Shown here in pieces: positions 1 through 10,192 of a stretch of 64,000 nt of DNA; position 1 is the stretch's first letter; the number at the start of each line of letters is the position of its first letter. The stretch lies in NCBI GenBank assembly GCA_900169235.1, contig FWCC01000145.1:62001-126000 (forward strand), in the 5' to 3' direction. The translations under genes and the position numbers were made by a program. The notes beneath the pieces are model-generated. The model was not told the origin of the DNA, made no database searches, and saw only the letters and a program-made list of their open reading frames with translations. Source of the DNA: Zarea fungicola. Lineage: Eukaryota; Ascomycota; Sordariomycetes; Hypocreales; Cordycipitaceae.

Positions 1-202
1 CGCCATGGTCGTTTGACCAGCAAACTTGAGCGCTGTTATATTCAACATAGTATCTGTGTAGGGCTGGGTACTGGCTCGATATAATGGTCGCACCGCAGGC
101 TGAAATCTCTCCCAGTAGCTTGTTGTCTGCACTCCAGGCTTGTACAGTGGTGGCATAGACGGAGCCAAAGAGGGGAAAACAGAGGAGTAGAGTTGGCAGC
201 AT
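1..202 (-). CDS. Small secreted protein, 5' part, running off the left edge
   Basis: The minus strand opens with an ATG at 202 in good context (preceded by ACAAAA) and stays open to the window edge, giving 67 residues. The N-terminus, MLPTLLLCFPLFGSVYA, is a typical signal peptide with a small-residue cleavage site. The mature part begins TTVQAWSADNKLLGEISACG and shows two cysteines so far. I do not recognise the family. A longer ORF overlaps in another frame, but its product has no signal peptide or other protein-like character. The gene is incomplete here, so its length and any introns are unknown. Confidence 0.55.
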   Translation of the reverse strand, partial: MLPTLLLCFPLFGSVYATTVQAWSADNKLLGEISACGATIISSQYPALHRYYVEYNSAQVCWSNDHG

Positions 203-1092
203 TTTTGTTGACTTGGCTCGATATCGAATTGCGGTATTTTTGGAAGACATTAAGGAATACGAGAGGGGAGAATGGCAGATATAAATACATATCGTCGAAT
301 CCTTGTTGACCCCACGATGGCTTCATTCACAGCAAGCTGGGTGTGATCATATGGCACGGCAGTTCCGTGAATCTTGAGCGTTTTGCCTTGTGAAAAGCTC
401 GTCACGGCTCAGCGGCACCTAAGCTCTTTATCTATCATCGATGCTAGAAGTCGTCTTTGGCGGGCCGAACCCTTATTTACCACCAATGCCAAATCGCCCC
501 CGGTTTCCCCATGCTACGTTCGCGGAGCCGATTAGCCGTCTTCCCCACTATACCCGGCAGAACGGCCTCAGCCTCACCGAAGTTTCGCTCTGCTTTCCGC
601 ATTTGTCCATTTATTTCAGAAGCCGAGGCTTTGAATATGCGGTCGTTGATTCTATTAGGTCGGCCGTGAATGCGGAGCTTATACTGGACCGTTGTCGTCG
701 GCGAATCTGGGCGGAGCTGACTATATATTCCCATGCGTCAGGCTCCGAAGCCAGTTTAAACGTACTGTAATAACTCGTTTATCCGTGAAAACTAAAAACT
801 GCAATTTTATGTAAAAACACCCCTCCGCATAGTTTGTGTTGAGGCCCCAGAACATAGGTGTATCCTAACTTCTCACAACAACAGACTTACACTGGAATCT
901 TCGTACGTTAATAGAACGTTGAAGCTATGCAGGATTTTGCTCAGTTAACTATGACGCAATAGCGCTGCGCACTCTAGTAAACAATGAAATTGCCTTTATT
1001 AATGACATCTTGAAGATTAGATGTAGTTATTTAAAACGGAGATCTTATTTAAAAAGGGAGATGGAAAAATAACCATTGTGAGCGTTGCCGCC
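203..1092. other. Intergenic stretch without a supportable gene
   Basis: This holds the promoter of the leftward secreted-protein gene and the 3' side of the cytochrome b561 gene. ORFs of 60-110 codons lie on both strands near 440-770, but they have arginine/serine-rich, low-complexity composition and no recognisable domain. I see no RNA gene or repeat. Confidence 0.5.
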
Positions 1093-1802
1093 TCAACTAG
1101 GTGTTGATGGTGAATGTGACTTGTCGGTGGCCTTTACGCCTAGCTCATGACTGCTGCTTTGAGCCTGCTTTGTGTTCACCAATCTTTTCCTCCTGATACT
1201 AAAAGCAATAATACCCAGAATCATTGTGCCAGACAGAGCAGTCAGAACCGCATAGATTACCGTACCAGCTTGGCTGTACAACGGAGAACCTTTGACGAGC
1301 AGAATACCACATCCGCCATTGATGATGCCAATCAAGATTAAAATACGCCCGTACCACACATGTAGTGTTGTCCAGGCTGTTCGCCGGTGTTTTGTTTTGA
1401 AAAATCTGTGGTGGATGTATCCGAAAACCGGCTGCAAGAAAAGTGCCGCGACGACGACCGAGCCGAGAACTGTGTGAGGCTGCCCATACTAGGTGACGTC
1501 CTTTGTCAGCGCACAGTACAGATGAAAGTGTTTTTGTCGTATCTGGCTCTTACTATATCTAGGATATCTGCAAGCTGGACACCCATCGATAGCCCGGCAA
1601 TCATGCAAATCCACCCAATCAACTGACAAGCAATGTGGACGGGCAATGCAAACTTGGACTTAATGAGTCGAATAAACAGAGATCCAAGCGGGAAAATAAT
1701 GGCAAATGACAAGCCCATCAGGGTCCCGTGGGCTATTGTAAGCGTCGGGAGCTTGCCGAACTTGTCAGAGTCCGCATTTGGGCCAATCAAAGACTCAGCC
1801 AT
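1093..1802 (-). CDS. Cytochrome b561 domain membrane protein
   Basis: Two exons, 1802-1554 and 1488-1093, join across a 65-nt intron (GTAAGA donor, TAG acceptor, phase 0) to give 214 residues. About five hydrophobic segments are visible. Four histidines at the spacing expected of b561 heme ligands are H25 (in IAHGTLMG), H56 (in PVHIACQLIG), H88 (in GQPHTVLG) and H126 (in TTLHVWYGR). Such proteins are transmembrane electron carriers that usually pass electrons from ascorbate or a fused DOMON domain to an acceptor such as ferric iron. No DOMON domain or signal peptide precedes the first helix. A TATA-like box (TATAAAAG on the minus strand, near 1912-1919) lies about 110 nt upstream of the ATG and supports this short start. 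Confidence 0.85.
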
Positions 1803-2781
1803 TGGGATGCCTATAGGTTAACGGGTTACGAAGGGGGAGAAAAAAACGAATCGACTTGATGCAAATAAACAATCTGGCACAAATCACATTTGCTTCTGAG
1901 ATGGTTCGCCTTTTATAGGGCTTTCAAGACGTCTGGCATGAGGCCTCGCATGACATCTCGCATGTGCGTGCAGAAGTGTGCTCACAAGCGCGGGAATCGT
2001 ACTCGTGTTCTGTTGCAATGACACAAGGGGCGGTGCTGAGTGTTAGTTTACATCGGAAACGGTTAGTTTTTCGACCTTTCAATCTAAGGTATATTTTTAG
2101 CTACATTAAGATATCCGAGTAGGGCCATGGTCAGCCAATGACCGTGGATGTGACCATGCACAGTCATTGGTTCCCTCAGGCGCCGATCGGGGAATGTAAT
2201 CCCCCGATCTGATGGTGTTGGCTTCGCCGGGACTAGGGCCCGATGGGCGGGTCGATAGTCAGCCCGCCGGCCTAATATAGCACAGGGTGTCTCGATGCTA
2301 CACTATGACGATGTATGCACTCACGCTGCCAAACCAGCATCAATAGGCCGTGGTTAATGTTCAGTCACAATAAAAGCATCTTGATTTCGGTGACCGAATA
2401 CGATTCCCTTCTGCCTTGGTCAGAAGATAGCGAGGCTCTTGTTAGAATACGCCACGGCACAGTTCTCATATGGGTCGATCATTGCCTTGAACTAAACAAC
2501 CTATATTATCATAGAGTCACCATTGCGATCGGAGAATCACAAGAAAGGAAAAGCTCTCATGTTTCTGGTGCTGATAAATTTCTAAACGAAACACGAGAAT
2601 TACTGCGGCATCACTAAAACACGATATACGTCAATGGAAAATAAACAGCACGGCAAGCGGATATTCAGAGCCGGCAATATCAACAAGAAAAAGAGTACAC
2701 TCCCCATTTGACAGAAAAAGAAAAGAATCGAAAGAAACAGGGAAAACAGGGGCATCCTGGGTGCTACCTCATCATTGGAGT
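1803..2781. other. Gene-free interval with a hairpin-rich segment
   Basis: The left part is the promoter of the b561 gene. Between about 2126 and 2268 lies an unusual run of inverted repeats (separate entry). A 100-codon ORF at 2315-2617 on the plus strand has no recognisable feature, and I do not call it a gene. Confidence 0.5.
2126..2268. repeat. Cluster of inverted repeats, possibly a structured element
   Basis: Four perfect short inverted repeats lie within 143 bp. CATGGTCA (2126-2133) pairs with TGACCATG (2151-2158). CCAATGAC (2135-2142) pairs with GTCATTGG (2163-2170). GATCGGGG (2185-2192) pairs with CCCCGATC (2202-2209) across a 9-nt loop. GGCGGG (2246-2251) pairs with CCCGCC (2263-2268). 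The first two pairs interleave, as in a pseudoknot. It could be a degenerate foldback transposon, a structured transcript or a regulatory region; nothing in the sequence decides. Confidence 0.5.
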
Positions 2782-5700
2782 CTAGCTCTTTGGGCTTGAA
2801 GCTTTCGATGTCAACCGGACCGTGCGGCAATCAGTGGTCGGATTTTGGACCTTGTATTTCTGTTTCAGAAAGTGGTCGAAGCCTTTGATTACATCCATTT
2901 TTCGCACCTCCTCTTTTTTGTTGTCAATCCATTTGCCTTTGTCGTTCTTAATCCACTTGGTGGCAAAAAGACGACTACCATTCGGCGTCTTGCAAAATGT
3001 CGGATATCGGACCAGGAGCGTGCCCTTTTTCCTATTCTCCTCGTCTCCAATCATGATCGCATAGCCCTGATAACCATTGGGCTTGTCTTCCTTGATTATG
3101 GACAGGCTCCTGTTGAATGGGTTTTGTCAGCCAAACATCTCTTTGTTTGTTGTTCCGGTCCTCGACTTACGACACAGTAACGTCTCTGTACATCTTTTTC
3201 GAGCTAAAAACATCCACCGAGGCAAGACCTGCGTGTGCACCCCAAGTCCAGGCGGTCATGATGCGACCAAACACGTCAATGCTGAAAGTGTCCGACGTGA
3301 GGTTCAGCGTTCCCCAAGGTGCGCTGAGGTCGTAAGCCTGCTTGGACTCGACAAGATAAATGCCACCATCCTTGCCAGCCACGAGTATCGATGTTTGCCC
3401 TTCGTCGAATATAACCTTGTATCCTGCGTTGCTGGCTTTTGGTTTGAGGCTTGTCGATACGTTGGTGAATTGGGGCTGGCTGTCTTCAATTCTGTCGTGT
3501 CCGCCAGTGTCTCCGACAACCTCGTTAAAAACAATTGCAGGGGAAACCTTTTTCGGGTCAAAGCCCTTGGACCTGTAGGTTATTCAACGTCAGCAGAGCG
3601 TTTCAAATTCCCCATCAATCTGACAAACTCGTACGTAATGCAGCCTAGTCCTCCCTCGTACAGCGTATCGGTGCGGATTGGGTATTCGTAAATGTCAAAC
3701 ACGGAGAGGTAAATCTGATTTCTCACACCGAGGCGTATCTCCACCCCATCACAGGCTCTACCCTCAATATTTGACGCGGACGCAGACGCATAGACGCCCG
3801 GCTTGTCGACTAGTCCAACGGATTTCTTCCATTTTCCGTTGAGAATGTCCAGGCCAACTTCGATGGCAATAGGAAGGCCTAGCTGCATTGAGGCCGTGAT
3901 GGTGCCGTTAAACTAGGTTTAAAGGTTGTTAACTTTTGCTCGTGTGAGCAAAAGGTGAAGAAGGATTAATTAATTACCTGCGCAACCGGGGTAAATGTCG
4001 CGTTCAACCCCGTGACTCCGTTGTTTGCCTTGTTTACAACATCCAGAGCCGCGCGACCCGGCTCAATTTTGAGACTGCCTCCAACAAGCAGCTGGGCCTG
4101 ACCGGCCAGAGTCATCTCCAGCTCCGCACTCACCGAAACCTCTGGCCCAAGAATGATGATGCCAGGAATGGAGAGAGGGCTTAGAGCTGCACTCCCGAGT
4201 TGCTTCTTTAGTATTGAGACCTTTTTTCCTTTCTTCTTACTCACACCTTTCTCGGCTTGAATGTCTACCTCAATACCGATTTGAGCATCAATGGTAAACG
4301 CATCACGGTTGACGAGGGACACGCTGCCTTCTGTGACACCCTCCCTGATGCTGAACGCCAGCACACCATCTACGGAAAAGTCAGCGTGTATGCCGCACTT
4401 GGCACATTGAATGCTGTACAGTGCACCGCTGCCAGCCAGCTCTACACCTTTCTCTTCGCCAAAAATAGCAGGAGGCTTGTTGTTGACATTGACATTCGGC
4501 TGGTAATTAAACTTGAAATCGTTGTGGTATGAGTGGCGGAAGGGAACGCCAAAGACTGCTGCGACAAGCTTGCCACTAATGACGGCAATCTCCTTGATAA
4601 CCAAAGCGACCACAGCAACGACTTGGACAAATGTTTGGAAGAATGATGCAATACCCTTGAACTGTGGTTAGACCGTATTTGTAGTTGGAGAGAGCTGGGG
4701 GCGTCAAGCTGGCATACTTGAATGAATGCCTTGATAGCATTGAAAATGGCATCAAGAAATCGTTCCTCTAAATGAGTAGAAAGATCTCTGCGGAAAGAAA
4801 GTGCCTCTTTGTGCTGCGTCCGGACGGCTCTTCTAGAAACTGCTCTCCGGCGGGAGGTTGCTTCATCACTTGCACCATTATCATCATCCATTATGCCATT
4901 ACCAGAAGTACCTTCGTCGGCATCTGTACTGACAGCATTTGTATCTCTATCATCGTCAAATTCAGGATCGCCGCCGTCTGGGTTGTCGTCAGGAGACTCA
5001 TCTGTCGGCACGGTACCGTCTGAATAAATGGTTTGCAGATCCTCGTCTGCAGGTGCCTGGCTAGTCATGTCGGAATCATCAAATGCAAGATATGGGAAAA
5101 CGTGCTCGAGCGCGGATGCATTCTTGTTGAGGTCATCCGTGGGGCCTGATTTCTGGGTGTAGTTGTTGAACTCGTCGTTGAGCACTTGTGTCCATATGTC
5201 ATTATCAGCATCCTCAAATGGATCATCTCCTTCACCAGAGGGAAGGTCTGATTGCCCATCTGTATCATCCGGTTGGCCATTAGCACCCTCGGGCTGACCA
5301 TTGGCTTCATCCGGCTGCCTGCCGGTATCATCATCTGATCCTGGCTCGGAAGGGGGATCGTCTGTAGGCACTGACTCGCTGGGGTCAGTGCTATTCTCCT
5401 CGGCAGGTGGCGGATCCTCGTCATCGTCTGGGCCTGCCATTCGTACATGTCCCAGTGCCGGCATGCGCTTCTTGTTTTCTGGATCCTCGTATGTGCCCCA
5501 TCTTATTTCTCCAGACTCAAGTGCCTCGTCGTGACTGACCTCCTTTGTGTGTGCGGCGATGCATAGAGTTCGCTGGTTGGTGACCACATGGCCAACAGTA
5601 TTAAAATAAGAGCGCTTTCCTGACAGTTCATCACCACAGCCGACGTGAAATGTAACAACTGTCAGATCCGTCGCGTTCCATGAATGGCGGGCAGCGTCAA

Positions 5701-6183
5701 AAGCTTCTTGGTTAGAAAAGCAAACTTCAATTTGGTTCGGCTTCGAGCAGTCCACTGCTCTCAAATGACTTGTATGGTCGAGAACCACAGTTGGACGCAC
5801 GAATTTGGCTTTGAGACTACCGTGCTTTGATCCGTGAATAGGCGCTATGTAGTAGAAAGAAAACATAAGCTTTTTGCATGATTGCTTCACCCTTTCAAGT
5901 CAGCGTCTTACTTACGCCGATGACCTTCCTGCGAATAATACAACAAGTGGCTTAGCTGAGGCTCCACGTGAACGTGGTCATCCATGTCATGTTCAGGGTG
6001 GTGGCCAGGATAGAGTGTAATGTCACTTCCCGTGAATGATGGATGAAATTGTATGAGGCCATGCCTCGCCAAGTGTAAGTTGCCGGACGCAATGTTGGCG
6101 ACGAGTGCCAACACGGCAAGGGCAATAGTGGATGTAACAATCATTTTTATTCGCTTGGCACTCAAGAACAGCCTTTTTAGCAT
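2782..6183 (-). CDS. Large secreted protein with acidic Asp/Pro-rich linker (DUF7029/DUF7223-like)
   Basis: Six exons (6183-5916, 5844-4718, 4661-3978, 3912-3635, 3572-3171, 3109-2782) join in frame across introns of 71, 56, 65, 62 and 61 nt, giving 1028 residues. A signal peptide is present. The first ATG places MLKRLFLSAKRIK before it, and the second ATG (6144) gives the cleaner leader MIVTSTIALAVLALVANIAS; I cannot choose between them. About residues 60-200 form a conserved-looking cysteine-containing globular region. Next comes a strongly acidic, Pro/Asp/Glu-rich linker with repeated NGQP units. After a basic stretch near RRRAVSRRAVR there is a beta-rich C-terminal half. From memory the two globular regions resemble the fungal domains DUF7029 and DUF7223, often found in wall-associated secreted proteins; this is tentative. 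Function unknown. Confidence 0.8.
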
Positions 6184-7502
6184 AGATGGGAGAGCACAGT
6201 TTAAGTAGTTTAATATTAGTATAATGCTCCTAGCTAGAGTTCATGATGATCAATTGAAACTGGCGGCGATCAGGGCCACCTTCCAGGTTTGAGACTGGAC
6301 TTGCGTCAGCAAGTTATCGCGCTTTACGCGGGTAGGATATGTCCATGTCCAACGCGTACACTTTTAGTACTGTGATACTGAACATGTGCGTGTCTTAGTG
6401 TCTGTTAATTTTGCATTCCCCCGAATTTAAACTTGTCTTTCGTTTATATTATGTTTCTCTTTTCTTTTGCCGGGTTGTTGCTAGTACTTGCCATGGACCC
6501 TGATTGCAGGGAGAAGTTCAGGCGGCGCTAGAAACGGAACGGAAATTACGTCTTGGGAATCAGCTACTGCGAGTACACGTACACTCAAAGAAAAACGGAA
6601 AAGTAAATGGGAAATCAATCCCCTTGTCTGGTACAATTAATTGGAGTGTATTCTTGTCCTGCGCTCTGCCAAAACTTTATTCCTCGGCCGGCGAGTGAAA
6701 TACTTCGCCCGGACAGGCCTCGCTACTCGCTGTCGCATATATGTTCTAGTTAAGTGCGGTGTTTACGGTAGGGAAGCAGAAGCCACGAAACAGCTCATCT
6801 CGGGGTTATCGGATGTTACTGTCTCGCCTGCACCTCAATTGTTCTACTCAGTGGCCTTTTTTTTTCTTTTACGCTCTTCGCAAGCTATTAGTTAACTGTA
6901 AAGTATAGTCAACCGGCTCAGGTACACAAGGTGGGATGACGCAGCCCATATTCCAGGCGAGTGTCGAACTTTTGAAATACTATACATTACAGGCTACTAG
7001 GCATTCAGGCGAAACTATCTCACCTACACTGCTACTATCTCCAACTGATACTTGAGTTGGCCAGTGCTCGTTTTGGAGCATGGCCGCGAGAGTAAATTCA
7101 GTTGAAGTACCAGTAGATTTTGTCAGCCAGGACTCGCCAACTGAAGGCAGGCTTAATTGCGTTTTGTTTTCTCGTGCCTGACTTGAAAAAATACGTGGAT
7201 ACGTCGCGCTGAACTGAGACCCGTCCTGCAAGGTTGCGGTTTGTGGCGGCAAGGGACTGTTCGCAAGGGCGATGATGTATATGATGGAGCATCAAGGGGA
7301 ACATTTGAGACATGTTGGGTGCTGGTGCATAGTGTTTCCCTTTGCGCTAGATATTCAGCTGCTGAACCCCTATCGGCTCCCGTCACTGAAGTTCGTAGTT
7401 ACTCTGTTTACGATTGGCCACTAGCTTCAGCCAGACGCTATCAAATTAGTGACTCAGTGATGATCTACCAGGCGGGACAGCGACACTTGGCTCAAATTTC
7501 CC
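6184..7502. other. Intergenic, no supportable gene
   Basis: Upstream region of the large secreted-protein gene, followed by AT-rich DNA. Short overlapping ORFs near 6500-6900 and 7000-7400 lie on both strands and lack coherent domains, signal peptides or splice-linked continuation. The segment just before 7503 could be a decayed relative of the orphan gene at 8446, but I found only a 9-bp shared word (ATTGGCCAC) at the matching distance. Confidence 0.4.
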
Positions 7503-8044
7503 GAGGGTCGGAACGGGCCGCACCTTGGCACTCGTTATAGGGGCTATAGTTGTATTTAACACTGGTCGTTGGCTGCACGGGTAGTAAGTATATAGTATTT
7601 CTCCTTCTTATACGCACATTTGACATTCTAATGTAGATGGTTTTTCCGCATCTAAAACTCTTAGAAAGAGGATCTTGCGCGCGCTCGACCTCTATTAGCT
7701 CCATAAAAGACGGTGTGACTAGACGGCGTTATAGGTCACCTTTATATGTAAGACATTAAGAGGCAGGTGAAAAAAAAATAAAAAAAAAATAAAAGAGACA
7801 ATATAACTGATATTAAACCATGCATAACTATAATAGATATAGAGTTATTGGTCTAGATCACTACGTTTTTAGTCCTGGTGCATCCTATACTATGTATAGA
7901 GCCGCCTGCGCATTTGCGTTGTAAGTCTTAGTCGCAGTGGAAGTCAATAACGCAGTTGCCAACACAACCACTAGTTTAAAGTATTATGAGCTTCTTTTAG
8001 ACAATTAATGGCAAGATAATCCCATACTACGTACCTAAACGATG
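7503..8044 (+). repeat. Diverged direct repeat, copy A (left of orphan gene)
   Basis: About 540 bp, alignable by eye with copy B at 9341-9879. Shared landmarks in the same order include GGGTCGGAACG, TTGTATTTAACAC, GGTCGTTGGCTGCA, CAGACATTAAGAG-like and ACTGATATTAA-like words, and a common right end around ATAAT. Most differences are transitions (C/T, G/A), as expected after RIP. I see no clear TG...CA ends or target duplication, so LTR status is unproven. Confidence 0.7.
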
Positions 8045-8445
8045 TTCAACTCGCAGTGGCGAGAGGCGGGGATCCTGCATCGTGGTGAGTCTGCCGTAGA
8101 CACAGCCGGACATTACCTTCTCGTTCCTCTACCTTTCCCGTTGCAAAATTTAATTCCACTTTGGCGATATGGCAGAAACCGATGCGTTCGTGATGTCGTG
8201 GGGGTTTTTTTTTTCCTTTTCTTCTTGGGGAGGTCGATCTATCTAGAGATCAACAACAGTAGGAGATCTGCTAAAAGCGGCTGCCCGGGTAGCCGCCGGC
8301 CTATAACTAAGTAAAGAAACGTGATGTTTCCACCAAGGACGAGCCTGGGTAAAACTTCCAAGCACCCACTACCATTGAGCGACAGACACACTCGCACTCA
8401 AACTCAAGAGCGACCAGCCTGACATCGCTACTTCTCTCTTTCATA

Positions 8446-9240
8446 ATGGCAAATCTCACACCGATTCCTAACGTGTTTGTCGACTATTCTGAGGACAAGT
8501 ACGGCGCCAGTGCTCTCGCTTCTTTCCTCGCCGATCTGCATTACGCTACACAGACTGGTAACCACCAGAATTCATGGGGGCTGACTATCTTCCGCACTGT
8601 ATTCACCCTAGAGTCCGGCAAGACCTTCCCGCTAGCCGTTAAGCGTATTGAGGACTATCTTCGCAATAGGCTCAATGTGTTAATGGACCAACTTGAGCCA
8701 CTTAGCATCGACCTTGAAGCCAAGGACGAGCTCTTAGCCCGGCTTTATAACACCACTATTGAAGATACCGCGCTAGAGGGCGCCTCCATAGAGACTGTTG
8801 AGCAGGCGTTTCACGATTGGGTGGAGGAGAATGGCGACCTTGAGTCTGACAACCCGCGCTATCGTTTCGCGCTTGTCCTAGACCAGCTGGCAATCGACGA
8901 GACGCTGCAGCTACCGGACCCATATGAGAGAATTAGCCTCGAGAGCTATAGAGCCAGCTGCAAAGGGCTCACTCGGTGGGGTCTGAATCAGAGGATGAGC
9001 TGTCAGTGGTTCTGGGCCGCGCCGGCTGCGATGTCGAGGGTGTTGATATTCTCGCTCAACGAGTGTGATAGAGGGCCGCATTTCTTTACGATGAATCTCA
9101 TTAGCAATGATGGACCGGTGTATGAGACTATTACTGCATTGAACCGGTTAGATATACAGTGCAATAAGCTAATGGGATACCAACAAACTCAACGGACGAT
9201 GGATGGACGACCGATGCCGCCGAGGCAGCCGCAGTCTTGA
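8446..9240 (+). CDS. Orphan hypothetical protein between two direct repeats
   Basis: An intronless 264-codon ORF with a good start context (CATA before ATG) and a CT-rich leader upstream. The product is soluble and acidic, with no signal peptide or transmembrane segment. It begins with PIPNVFVDYSEDKYGASALA and contains helical stretches rich in Leu/Glu. I do not recognise a domain. In the last third (about 8960-9070) a second frame also reads like protein (SESEDELSVVLGRAGCDVEG), so a small indel or an intron near 8960 is possible. The flanking ~530 bp direct repeats suggest that the gene was carried or duplicated within a mobile or segmentally duplicated unit. Confidence 0.6.
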   Translation: MANLTPIPNVFVDYSEDKYGASALASFLADLHYATQTGNHQNSWGLTIFRTVFTLESGKTFPLAVKRIEDYLRNRLNVLMDQLEPLSIDLEAKDELLARLYNTTIEDTALEGASIETVEQAFHDWVEENGDLESDNPRYRFALVLDQLAIDETLQLPDPYERISLESYRASCKGLTRWGLNQRMSCQWFWAAPAAMSRVLIFSLNECDRGPHFFTMNLISNDGPVYETITALNRLDIQCNKLMGYQQTQRTMDGRPMPPRQPQS

Positions 9241-9340
9241 GGTAGTGGTATTTTTGCAATTGGCCACGAAATAAAGCTCGCAGAAAGGGAAAAATATTCA
9301 TTCAAGGAAGCAGCCTTTCCTTTCAGCTCTATGCGTTATC

Positions 9341-9879
9341 TTAGGGTCGGAACGTGCCGCACCACCTTGACACTTGTTACGTGGGTTACAGTTTGTATTT
9401 AACACCGGTCGTTGGCTGCATGCGCAACAATTATAGTATTCTCTTCTTTAGGTGCATATTTGATATTCCAATGCAAACGAACTATTCCGCATCCAAAACT
9501 CCTGGTAAGAAGATCTCATGCGCCGATCGACCCATGTCGGCTCCGTGAATGACGGGCTGCCATACTGCCTCGTGAGCGAACGGGCGTTGGTAATCACCTA
9601 GTGCAAGACATTAAGAGACAAGGAAAAAAAGTTAAGAGACATAATGCGACTGATATTAACGGCATGTGGCTCATCACAGACATGGATTGATTAGTCTGGA
9701 TCATTCTGTTGCATCGTATGCTCCGTGTAGGGCCGCCCCGCGCAGTTGCATTTCATGTCTTAGTTGCGATGGGAGTCAATACGCGGTCGCCAACATAATA
9801 GCCCCCAGTAAAAAAATTATGACATACCTTCAGACAAACATTCACAGGATAATTTTATTCTGCTTGCCTGAACCGTGTA
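9341..9879 (+). repeat. Diverged direct repeat, copy B (right of orphan gene)
   Basis: Same-orientation partner of 7503-8044. It starts 100 bp after the orphan gene stop, just after a purine-rich run (AGAAAGGGAAAAA, about 9281-9293) that would be in the position of a polypurine tract if the pair were LTRs. No reverse transcriptase, integrase or gag-like ORF lies between the repeats. Confidence 0.7.
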
Positions 9880-10192
9880 GAGATGGGGGACCGGGCATAC
9901 AGGAGGCCTGAGAGAGTTTTTGCCGGATACATTCGAAGCTATCAAGAAGACCAATCACAGTAGAAGCGCTGCTTAAGATGCTGCCAAAGTCGCATTATGC
10001 GCTGAAAGAGAATCAAGACAGTAGAGTAAACTGAATAACTAAACGCCGTTTTTTTTTGCAGTTACATAGCAAAAGGGGTGAATTATTTGCCGATTATTTA
10101 ATCAAATAGCTAGCAATACTTCCGAGGAATATATTCATGACCAAACTCTTCGCAGCGCGATATACGAAAGCCTTTGCAAGAATGCCGTCGCC
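9880..10192. other. Intergenic, nothing recognised
   Basis: A short AT-rich interval between repeat copy B and the stop codon of the FAD monooxygenase gene. It should contain the 3' UTR of that gene. Confidence 0.4.

Noticed and set aside
441..770. 109-codon plus-strand ORF
   Set aside because: Overlaps comparable ORFs in two other frames, has no domain or signal peptide, and its composition looks random.
2315..2617. 100-codon plus-strand ORF after the hairpin cluster
   Set aside because: No domain, signal peptide or splice-linked extension; codon use looks random.
7503..9879. Calling the repeat pair a proven LTR retrotransposon
   Set aside because: No TG...CA ends, primer-binding site, gag or pol sequence could be identified.
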